Shown here in pieces: positions 55,245 through 64,000 of a DNA stretch of 64,000 nucleotides. The notes under the pieces are model-generated. The model was not told the DNA's origin. It did no database searches and saw only the letters and a list, made by a program, of their open reading frames with translations. How positions within the stretch are numbered: the first letter of the stretch is position 1; each line of letters starts with the position of its first letter. Origin of the DNA: Trebouxia sp. TZW2008. Taxonomy: Eukaryota; Chlorophyta; Trebouxiophyceae; Trebouxiales; Trebouxiaceae. The translations under genes were made by a program, and so were the position numbers. The stretch is from contig BDIU01000064.1 in NCBI GenBank assembly GCA_002118135.1, positions 1 to 64,000 of the forward strand, written 5' to 3'.

Positions 55245-58200
55245 CTATTGATTTCGTTTCAAACCCCGTGCCTGAGCGCGCAGCTGAAGATCATGTTTGT
55301 AGCTGGCTTGCGATTGCGCAAACTGCTCTATACAGTCCTTGACGAAGTGACCTATGAACAGTAGCATTATGAATCCCCAAAGGCTGGGGACTTGTGATTG
55401 CAGCCACAATTTTGCTGCGCCCCAGCTCGTGAAGCTGTCTAGCATCTTCTGAAAGAACCACCTGCAGCAATCATACGAATCTGAACAAGAAAAGTTATAT
55501 GGCAAATATGACAATGCACAGTGCAATGAGACTTATGTTGTTTTGCATGGAAGCAGTTCAATGGCTTCCATCATGTCCTGTCAGAGTCTGAAAGGATCAA
55601 CTGCAGCATGTGTCAAGCCATGTCAAGCAAGAAGTGATGCACTTGCCATGCAACACACATTTTTGCGCATTGGGAGCAATCAAGTGGGTGTTGAACGCTT
55701 TCGGTTTACAAACAACGTGTCTCATACTGACTCCTACAGGACATCTTTTTGACATCGTGCTTACTTGTGCATGCCCTGTAGGGACAGCACGGAGCAACGA
55801 GCTGTGCAAGCATGATTGTCAAACTGCAGCTTGTCTAGAAAGACAAGAAAACAAAAGCGTGACGCCAACAAGGGGCATTCAGTGATGCACCAGGCTTCCA
55901 GACACATCTAAAAGGCTTTTGAGGGGGAGGGGAGAGGGGTAATCAATACAGCTTATGTACCTGGGGTCGGTACCCCGCGCTGCAGCCCTGCTGTCGACGC
56001 CATCTTTGAAGGTGTCAATCCTGTAAGTGATGAAGGAGTGCAGGATAGCGGCTGGCGTTTGCTGAAGATGAAGACCAGGTATGCTTCGAGGCAATACCCA
56101 CTCCACCCATTGCATGATGGCAGCTCTGGTCTCTCTTCTGAACAGCGCAAGAAAGAAGGCAGCCTGTGCATTTGCCTGCAGGACACACAACATGCTCTTA
56201 GATCATGCAAGCTGTTTCAATGGTGAACGTGTGACATGGTCAATGTGAATTGTATTGATGGTTCCTTGACAAATTCAGCACAAACAGTGTTGTCACGTCT
56301 GCAAGACTCACCCCCATGCAGGGCTGCACATGTGTGTAAGGAGCAGCTACTGGTTGTGTACGGCACAGCTCTTCCTGTTTGTTTGAGGCATAGCTGTTGC
56401 TATAGAAAGGATGTCTCTGCAAAGTCGACATTTTCATTCAGTCAGGATGATGCACCAACGTGCAGTGATGATGCGCGTATGTGCGACCTCACCTTGATAA
56501 GTGCTTTGCCAATGAGAGTGGCTGCGTAGACATCCCAGAAGGATCAGGAAGTGCCTTATCTGCAACAGCAAGGTGCTCCATGTGCCAAACTCACCTTGAT
56601 AAGTGCTTTGCCAATGAAAGTGGCTCCAAAGAAGTCCCAGAAGGGCATCAAGAAGTGGCCGCAGCAGATGCCGCACAGGTCAAAGGCAGCATTGGGCCAG
56701 GCTGCCAACAGCAGGATGCCCACAAAGCCATGCCTGCACCATGCAAGCTGAAATCGCAACCATTTCAATGCTGTTCCTACAACCTGCATTTGCAGCTTGC
56801 AGTCCAATGCTGTTGCAACCAAGCTGCTATCTTGCATGAATGCACTTATGTCAGCAACTCGTCTCTGCTGTATATGTGCGCCATTCTGAATTGCGCTCAG
56901 CACCTTAAGTTTGAGCTGAAATATGCTGCTGGTCAGTGGGTCAATCAGTCAATATTCAACAGATAGCAGGTAGCAAAGGATGCCATTAAATCTGGCCAAA
57001 CTCATTGGACAGGACCCCACCTCTTGATGAAGTCAAGCATCCAGTTCTTCATGCGCAGAACAATGTGCCCAATGAAGCCATTTTCAGCGCTTGTGGACTG
57101 CATGCCAAACATCTTTTCCAGCTCCTCGTTTTGCTTGCCAGCTTTTGCAGCATGGTAGCTGAAAGCATAGGGCGGCACCTCTCCTAAGGCAGTGCCAGCA
57201 CCCCAAAGCATGGCAGATGATGATACCTGCAGATTCATTGTGTTTACAGTCACTTGAGGCAGAGACTGTTTGTGCACAGTCGTGGTACAGTTGATAGAAA
57301 CAGCAGAAGCAACAAGGTTCAGTGTCCCACAGCATGGCAAATGATGACACCTGCAAAATAAGTATCAAACTGACAATACATGTTAAACGTGCCACCACCA
57401 GGGCTTGGTGTGTGTGACCCAAGTGTTTTCAAGCCATGCCTGCTTGCTTTGGCTGCCACAAGGACGTGTGATGTTCAGTCACTGTATATTGCAGCACTGT
57501 TAGACAGAATCATTGCATACAGAGCTGTTACATAGCACAACCAGCGGTATGTCATCAAAGTCACGCAAGAAGCAGCCCTGCATATGACGTCCAGGGGCAG
57601 AATCCACATCTGACACCGTGAATGAGGTGCAGAACAGAGCCCAGTCCAAAATGTGCTGCATAGGGTCCTACAGATGTTGGACATGCTACGTGCAACAAAA
57701 TCAATGCATGTGAAGCACACATACCTTTCTCAGTATATCCCAGAACGCAATGGAGCGCTGCGCACTGGAGTTGCAGTATAGGCCCTCAGAGCTGTTCCAC
57801 ATGTCATTGCGCACATCAAAATTAAGGTTGCCACATTTCTCAGCAGCCAAGCACACCTGTATGCCATTGCATTGCTCAGGTGTGTGCCTTGCACCTATGC
57901 TTTTGCTTTCAACGTAAAGCCAATGCCTGCAAGTAACCGCATTAACCTCAAAGCTCTACAGATCACAGCACATCCTCAACGACACAAACTTAACCAGCTT
58001 GCTTTCAAGCACCTTTTGGGTATTGCAGTGAATTGCAGTTGCATTTTCATGCAATGCCATGCATTGGTGGCATAGCACATACTGGCAAATGTGAGAGTGA
58101 AGCAGCATTCCAGCACAATCTGGAGGGGGCAGAATTTGGACACAATGATGGCTGTTTGATGAAATGATGACCTTGAGCATGTGGGGAAACAGGAAAAGGA

Positions 58201-59195
58201 GGCCTGAGTGCATCCCCGAGCCAAGCCCCACTGAGGATAGAACGCCCAGCCCCACCCACCAAATTACATACTGAATCCATGCTTCTGCTTCAGAAACAAA
58301 GCTCTCTGCGATTCCTGCAGCATGACCAGTCCAGGTATCTGGATGGGTGATGTTGGTCAACTTTGAACAAGTACTGCTTGCTGCAGTAGAACAAGACTGT
58401 TCTGCAATGCCTGCTGCATGATCACCTCTTGTGGGTGTAGTTTGCATCACAGCTGTGTTCCCATAGTCCTGGCAGCTATCTGTGGGATCAACATGACTTG
58501 TTTCGCATGTTGTGCATGCAATGCTGTAATCACTTTACTGTGCATGCCTCTCTGCTGATGTAACAGATGCAGCCTTGATGCTATTGCAGCAACCTGAACC
58601 AAATTCCATGAGGGTTTCTGACCACTAAAGCATCTAGATGGTGCACAATGCTCGGTGACTTAGCCTCCCACAGTGCTGGAAATTTTACAACAACAGCTAG
58701 GCAAGCAAGCAACATGGCAGCTTCAATGCTGCAATGCACATGCCAGCACTGCCTTGTTGCATATGTGTCTAATATGTGTCTAGATTTACTACGGGAGCGT
58801 GGAAGACCCATGGTGGCCCAGCAGCATGTGGCGTGGCCAATCACAGCATGCCTGATTTGTGTCTTTACCTGTAGGCTTCACAGCAGCGTATGATGCTGCA
58901 AGGGGAATGACACACCAGAGCATCACAGGATGGCGCGAAGACCACTGCAACCCTCTCCAGGCTGAGGTTGCAGCACATTCAGCAAAGTACCACAAGGTGC
59001 TGAGTGGATGCCAAAACAGCAGCAGTTGGCGTCGCTGCATGGCAAGCTGTGCACCTGCCTGCACACGCTAGCACTGGGTAAATCACAGTGCATCACAGTT
59101 TGTATGCACATCACACACCCCCAAACCTGCTCTATGATCCTTTGATCCTGTGGTTCCAGGCCAGCCATGATTAATTGCAGAGAGTCCTCCTCCAT
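55245..59195 (-). CDS. VMP1-like: VMP1-like (vacuole membrane protein 1/KMS) multi-pass ER protein, multi-exon
   Basis: VMP1-family proteins sit in the ER and act in autophagosome formation and lipid scrambling; plant homologues are the KMS proteins. Exon 1 (59195-59127) reads [20 protein letters not shown]. Exon 2 (about 59060-58850) has [14 protein letters not shown] and a second hydrophobic segment. The hallmark [20 protein letters not shown] lies near 58180-58280. [14 protein letters not shown] follows (57.8 kb), then [20 protein letters not shown] (57.2 kb), [40 protein letters not shown] with [20 protein letters not shown] (56.6-56.7 kb), [12 protein letters not shown] (56.1 kb) and a last exon with [19 protein letters not shown] and a basic tail to 55245. 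The order matches the family exactly. Three exon edges are duplicated in introns. Confidence 0.9.
56480..56650 (-). repeat. Two copies of an exon end ([12 protein letters not shown]) in the VMP1-like gene
   Basis: CTCACCTTGATAAGTGCTTTGCCAATGA is present at about 56598-56625 (the real exon end, FIGKALIK then GTGAG on the minus strand) and again at about 56489-56516. The second copy reads [15 protein letters not shown], also with a GTGAG donor. Confidence 0.9.
57205..57365 (-). repeat. Two copies of an exon start (VSSSAMLWG) in the VMP1-like gene
   Basis: On the minus strand CTGCAGGTATCATCATCTGCCATGCT opens the real exon near 57230. A copy near 57352 reads TTGCAGGTGTCATCATTTGCCATGCT and degrades after VSSFAMLWD. 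Confidence 0.85.
58290..58435 (-). repeat. Two copies of an exon start (HAAGIAE) in the VMP1-like gene
   Basis: The stretch encoding [17 protein letters not shown] (about 58275-58330, minus strand) is preceded by a copy at about 58385-58430 encoding [16 protein letters not shown]. The second part of the copy has diverged. Confidence 0.7.
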
Positions 59196-59824
59196 CGTGG
59201 TGATCTAGATGTCCACCTTTGCCGCGATGCAAAAGGCTTCAGACGCCTGTTTCAGACAGCATGCCAGTTGTGAACGCTCTGAAAACAGTAGTACGAGCAG
59301 TGTCTTAGCATACAGGCATATTCGACCAGTCGAGGCAAGAAGCGGACACCTGCGCCGATGGGCACTGGCGCAACGCCTGCTGCGGCTTGTTACGTTATAT
59401 GTAACGATCTATCCTCCTCCGAAATTGCAAGCTTGTGTCGGTGTTTAGTTGCCCTCGAAGCATGCATGCTATGGCAGAGCCTAGCGAGGTGCCATTCGAC
59501 GCGTGGGCTTGCAGTGCACGGCAGGCGCACTTGGACTACGTCCACTATCAACAAGATCGTACCCTTTGCGCACCCTCGTTTCGATGACTTCGCTGTGCCA
59601 GATGTGCGAAGCACGTCGCGAGCAAGAAGAGCGAATGGAAGGCAGTGTCAGCTTCAGCTGTTGACTCAGCCTAGGAACCTTGCTACTGTCGGCAACATTC
59701 AGCAGCGAAACCGGCAGCTTGCGCAAACTTCAACATCTGAAAGGAGTCAACTTACCTGTCGTCAGGCTGCAGGCGATACCAGGACGGAAGAGAAGCAACA
59801 AGTGCTGCTGTGACATAGATACGT
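59196..59824. promoter_or_regulatory. Shared divergent promoter of the VMP1-like and VAMP7-like genes
   Basis: About 630 bp between two divergent start codons, with no supported exon. A small inverted repeat GTTACGTTATATGTAAC lies near 59388. The arrangement could allow coordinated expression of two endomembrane genes. Confidence 0.45.
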
Positions 59825-61253
59825 ATGCCAGATCAGATCTTGTATTCGGTGGTCGCCAGACAGACCGTGGTTTTAGCTGAGTTCAGGTAATTCAGATTTA
59901 CAGCGAAATGCGATTTCATGTAGATTTTTCTTGCATTACCGGCTATGTTGTCCTGTTGGGCACTGATCACGCTTATGCCTCTGTATCGTAGCACTGTAAC
60001 CGGCAACGCCAATCTTGTCGCTCACCGCATTTTGGAGAAGCTCCCTGCCGAAGACAGGTTTGTGGATTCAGTTGCTGCACTTGCCACCCGGTTGATCTGC
60101 TTTGACTTGCCAGGGAACTGCGCAAAATCACTAAATAGTCTGTGTGTGCATGCAGCCGAGTGTCATACACACAAGAGCGCCATGTCTTCCATGTCCTTGT
60201 CACTCATGGACTTGCATTTGTATGCATGGCAGAAGAGGTACGCCCAGACATGTATGCAATGTGCTGCCTATATACATGCAATGTGCTGCCTATCCATACT
60301 TGTAATGCGCTGCCTCTACATACATGCAATGTGCTGCCTATACATGCATGCATCTTGTTGCCCAATCCTGCGCTGCAAATGGTTCGCTGCTATCCCAGGC
60401 AGGTTGGTACAAGCACAACTGCCACATATATAGCGCAGACAATATACATGTCTGTACTGCAGGCACTGGGGCGCAGAATACCATTTGCCTTTCTGGATGA
60501 CATCAAAGAAAAGTTTCTGGGCGCGTATGGCCCAGAAGCAGCCCAATATGCCGTCGCATACGAGTTCAACACAGAATTCAGCGGTGTGTTGCAGCAGCGC
60601 ATGCGATACTTTGCAAATGACCCAAATGCAGATACCATCAGCAGAGTGCGTGGTGGGGTTGCTGAGGTCAAGAACATCATGGTAGAAAACATTGAAAAGG
60701 TACAAGCACAACACATACATGCATCTTTTCACAGGCAAGTTTTGGGTTTGGCAAAGTGCCAGCACACGTATCATCACAAATTGCTTCGTCATGTCACAAC
60801 CGCCTGCTGACAAGGTCAACACATACAGTTCACAATGAAAACAGATGGCTGGTGTCGTTGTGTGTTTTGTGATTTCTGCCATATAAAGGAAACAGTTCAA
60901 AACCCAGACATTGTCTGCAGGTCTTGGGGCGAGGAGAAAGGATTGAAATGCTTATCCTTATCGACAAAACAGATCACCTGCCTAGTTTTGTCCTAGAATT
61001 TTGCCATGCAAACAAGCAGCCTGAAGTTTGACATTATCTGCAGGTCTTGGAGCGAGGAGAAAGGATTGAGCTACTTGTTGACAAAACAGATCACTTGCAA
61101 AGCCAGTCCTTTGCCTTCAAGCGAGATGCCCGGCAGCTGAAACAGAAAATGTGGTGGTCCAAAATACGCTGGTGGGCTGCTCTTGCAGCTGTAGTTCTCG
61201 TCATCATCTACATTGTACTTGCAATCTTCTGCGGCCCCAAAATGCACTGCTGA
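59825..61253 (+). CDS. VAMP7-like: R-SNARE of the VAMP7 (longin) family, five exons
   Basis: A membrane-fusion protein of late endosome, vacuole or plasma-membrane traffic. The longin domain reads MPDQILYSVVARQTVVLAEF, then ANLVAHRILEKLP, RHVFHVLVTHGLAFVCMAEE and IPFAFLDDIKEKFLGAYG. The SNARE coiled coil is VRGGVAEVKNIMVENIEKVL, with the central-layer Arg in ERGERIELLVDKTD, then LQSQSFAFKRDARQLKQKMW. A C-terminal anchor WWAALAAVVLVIIYIVLAIF ends the protein. Exons 59825-59886, 59992-60057, 60156-60237, 60463-60699 and 61044-61253 join in phase to 218 residues, the usual size. The start of exon 5 has a decayed copy in the last intron. It is divergent from the VMP1-like gene. Confidence 0.95.
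60905..61100 (+). repeat. Two copies of the last VAMP7 exon start
   Basis: The copy at about 60915-60990 (CTGCAGGTCTTGGGGCGAGGAGAAAGGATTGA) precedes the real exon at 61044 (CTGCAGGTCTTGGAGCGAGGAGAAAGGATTGA). The upstream copy has an insertion after that (ATGCTTATCCTTATCG versus CTACTTGTTG) and later a stop. Both have acceptors; the spacer AACCCAGACATT/TTTGACATT before them is also similar. Confidence 0.92.
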
Positions 61254-62084
61254 GTCAGAAGTAGTGCAGTGCAAAGTGATGGTGAAGTCACAGCTGCTAA
61301 TGCGGTGTGTGCAATCCAGTGCCCCTTTTAGCATTGTCAGATGCTGCAACATCAGTTCAGTGCTGTTGTTCAGCTTCAGTGTGAGGTCCAACCTGCAGAA
61401 AAAAGAAAAAAAGAAAAGTCTACGCCGTTAGGCGTCATAGCAAGAGCCTCTGACTAAAGAGGCAGCCCGGGATCCAACCTGCCATCAGTGTGTAATTATA
61501 ATTGTATGGGACAATGCAACCGACAAGTGCAGGCAGCCATAGATGTTTGAGCTCATTTTTCCAAGACGGAATTGCTCTGTGCTATTCCAGTGTACAAGGT
61601 AGATGACTAAGCAGACGCTCACTATCTTTGAACTGTCTTGTTCTCTGTTCACGTTAACGTAGTGCGCAATCTGAGTCACCCTCATGAACGAGGCTCGCCT
61701 TCATTGTGCATTGGGATGGTGGCTTGCTTACGCTTTTGACTGCATCATTTGGCTGCCAGCGATGGATTGTTGCAGCCTGTGACAGTATGCGTTGCAACAC
61801 CCATCAAGCTCACAATGGCTTCACTCATGATCGCGTATGAACCATATCCAAAAACATGCGTTTCAGGACGAGGACACTTGGAGTGGTTTAACGCTCCAGG
61901 GTAAAAGCAGGAAGCGTCCGTTACGCAACGTCAGTTACGTCCGGCTTCCGACCTGGCGTTTCGTGTAGGCGTTTCGTTTGTGCAATGCTTCAAACACCAC
62001 TTGCGTGCGCAAAAGCCACGATCGGCAGATTGCAACGTCTGGACGCATTGACAGGTAAAAGGTATCTATCAGCAAAACGCCAGA
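61254..62084. other. 3' region of VAMP7 and promoter of the Ala-rich gene
   Basis: No exon seen. TGTAA near 61490 is a candidate polyadenylation signal. Close to the next start, GTTACG and GGCGTTTCGT motifs are each repeated twice (about 61919-61980). Confidence 0.4.
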
Positions 62085-64000
62085 ATGGCAAGCTTCGTCG
62101 GTCTGGTTGCGGTTTTGATCCTTGGCAGCGTCTATTCGGAACCGGCACTGGCTATCGTCATTCCAAACCCCGCACCTGCCGCAACAGCCTCTCCTGCTGT
62201 AACCATGCTGGCTGGAACACTCGCAGACGGTATGACGGCTTCGAACGCGACATTGGTCGCGTCCCTTGTGCGTGGATCAATAGCCAAAGGTACTGTGCAA
62301 GCCGCGCACACCGCATGTTGTCAATGCGTGCCCTTGTGTATGTTGTGAGATCCTTATGCGCAACTTGTAGGCAACGCTTCCGCGCTGGCACAGACAATCA
62401 TCTCCAGTGTCGAGCAAGCAGACTCAGCATATGCTCAAAGTCACTCATCAGGACCGGGCCCGGACCTTGTGGTTCGCGGCGCGCCGTACAGGCCATACAA
62501 TCACGCAGCAGCAGCAGCTCGGGCTGTTGCGCTCGGGCAAGGTATATTAGAAGCCGGAGTTTCGCGTAGTGATCAGGCTGCTGCGTATGCTGAAGCCTTC
62601 ACCCAATCCTTCTTGCAGCAGACATCACCTTTTCAAGGGTTGTATGGTGGTTTTACCATTGCAACACAGGCCTTGCTGGCTGCTCAAGCTGGAAATCAGA
62701 CTGCAGCCTACAGTCAAATCTTCACACAGGCATGCCCGCTGGCCAAGCATATACTGCCTGTAACGTGTCACTGATCCTGCTCTGTGTTTGAATGCCACAA
62801 ATGGTCTGGACTAGCCTTGCTAGGCAAAAAAGCACACATGGGATATTGCCTTCCAATTGCACTGCTCCTGTGACAGCTGTCTGTGCTCATGCTAAACTGT
62901 TGGCATGGTGCTGGAACCTGGTCTATCCATTCATTCTGCTCTCCTGTCACAGCTCTCAGTGCTCACGCTAGAGTGCTGACATGGTGCCTGCAAATTGTGT
63001 TTAGCACTGCATGTTTGATATTTATCAGTCTCTTCAGGCCTTTCCGGCAACAGCTAGTAAATGCACGTACTCTATGTGACAAGATTGATACCTGCATCAT
63101 GTCAGATTCCTGCCATGAAGTATGCAATACTCCTGAATATACAATGCCACATTGTTGGCGATGCATGAGTACTGCATGAACATTGAGCTTTGCAATGGTG
63201 CAATTTGGTCGTTTACCTGCTGGCCCCAATGACCACAAACTGAACATTTGAATGAATGCACTGCAGGCCAGGGCTGCCAATGTCACTGTCCAGAATGTGG
63301 CGTCAGTCCTAGTGACTCAGGGCATAGATATCCCAGTGGGTGGACCAGCTGCACTGGAGGCAGCCAACACAGTTTATGGAGCCACAGCAACCTCCCTGGC
63401 TGCAGTGTCAGGTGAGAGACAACGTAGATGAACAGCAGTATCCAGTGTTGCAGTAACCGGTGAGAAGTGGTGTCATACACAGAAAGGCTTGAACAGATAT
63501 CTTTTGCTCATTTTCATAGCAACTGTTGCACTTGAGGCGGCCAACAGTGTGTATGGAGCGTCAGCAACCTCCCTGGCTGCAAGAACAGGTGAGGGCTGAC
63601 AGGCAGACAGAAAGTTCAGGTTGACAGGGGCTGTTGCCTGCATGATTACCAGATGAGACACAGTTTAGGTGAACCGAAACGCTGTGCCAGACATCTTTGC
63701 TCAGTCTTGAACTTGCTGTTGCACTTGTGGCAGCCACTAGTGTGTATGGAGCCACAGCAACCTCCCTGGCTGCAGTATCAGGTGAGGAGTGATGTAGAAA
63801 AGGCCCGTTTAGACCCCTTTTGTGGCTCACAGGGGTTCATGCAACAACTGTTGTGTTGGGAAGAAGAAAGAAGCCGGCATCATGGTTGTCTCTGCTGTGC
63901 TTTGCTGCCTCTGGGTGACTTGTGTCAAGAGCAAAACACATGTTCAACACACTATTTCTGTCTGACGTACCCAGCTGTAAAGATGTAAGCCTGCAAGCCT
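62085..64000 (+). CDS. Secreted Ala-rich repetitive protein, incomplete at the window end
   Basis: Exon 1 (62085-62289) begins MASFVGLVAVLILGSVYSEP, a clear signal peptide, followed by Pro/Ala-rich sequence and MLAGTLADGMTASNATLVAS. It joins in phase to exon 2 (62371 to about 62729): ALAQTIISSVEQADSAYAQS, then AAAAARAVALGQGILEAG and AAAYAEAFTQSFLQQ. The donor may be GC (GCATGC) or a little later. A third exon near 63269 reads NVTVQNVASVLVTQGIDIPV and VYGATATSLAAVS. Two further related exons follow at about 63522-63590 and 63715-63781, and the array may run past the window. Ala, Ser, Gln, Thr and Val dominate. Such composition suggests an extracellular matrix or cell-wall structural protein. 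No domain recognised. Confidence 0.7.
63320..63795 (+). repeat. Tandem exon array in the Ala-rich gene (three copies in the window)
   Basis: GCAGCCAACACAGTTTATGG, then GCCACAGCAACCTCCCTGGC, recurs near 63357, 63538 and 63733, each ending in a CAG/GTGAG donor. Frames are ALEAANTVYGATATSLAAVS, ALEAANSVYGASATSLAART and ALVAATSVYGATATSLAAVS. All three stay open and keep donors, unlike the decayed copies elsewhere. Confidence 0.9.

Noticed and set aside
61440..61480. tRNA-like hairpin (GCCTCT...AGAGGC)
   Set aside because: Only one stem is present; there is no T-loop consensus, acceptor stem or anticodon arm. No tRNA or rRNA was found anywhere in the window.

Overview
This window reads as nuclear DNA of a green alga. 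Genes are rich in short exons, introns are mostly GT-AG with 3' splice sites ending almost invariably in TGCAG, base composition is near-balanced, and several products are plant/alga-type: a CCA1/LHY/RVE MYB clock factor, plastid-targeted proteins, a SET protein of the Rubisco LSMT type, and an At1g50450-like saccharopine-dehydrogenase-like protein. Several genes are followed by TGTAA, the chlorophyte polyadenylation signal. A trebouxiophyte-like alga is my best guess; the species cannot be told from the sequence.

Layout: 0.3-6.8 kb (+) SET-domain methyltransferase with a secretory leader; 7.0-8.1 kb (-) YciI-like protein; 8.7-12.7 kb (+) plastid saccharopine-dehydrogenase-like protein; 13.9-16.9 kb (-) three-RRM, TDP-43-like RNA-binding protein; 17.6-17.8 kb (-) uncertain small gene; 18.6-24.2 kb (+) CCA1-like MYB factor; 25.0-25.4 kb (+) terminal exon of a small membrane protein; 26.4-33.2 kb (-) NEK kinase; 33.5-33.8 kb (-) 100-aa helical protein; 34.6-44.2 kb (+) O-GlcNAc transferase (TPR + GT41); 45.1-54.8 kb (+) large unrecognised protein with a plastid-type leader and a repeated DLLAQFG motif; 55.2-59.2 kb (-) VMP1-like autophagy/ER protein; 59.8-61.3 kb (+) VAMP7-type R-SNARE; 62.1 kb to the window end (+) secreted Ala-rich repetitive protein, cut by the window edge. 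For the CCA1-like, RRM, saccharopine-dehydrogenase-like, VAMP7, YciI and 100-aa genes I could join exons base by base into one open frame.

The outstanding feature is shared by almost every gene. Short segments that include an exon edge and its splice site are tandemly duplicated two to six times inside the adjoining intron. Usually one copy keeps the frame and splice signals while the others carry stops, frameshifts or broken donors. I count about twenty independent cases. In the OGT gene three copies have an exact 168-bp (56-codon) period and stay open throughout, so decoy or alternative exons are possible. Other notable items are a 65-bp wobble-paired hairpin inside a CCA1-gene intron, perfect 16-bp hairpins at 26.56 and 33.36 kb, remnants resembling a NUMOD4/HNH endonuclease in a SET-gene intron, several apparent GC-AG introns, and the unrecognised 45-55 kb protein. 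No complete transposon, rRNA, tRNA or CRISPR array was found.
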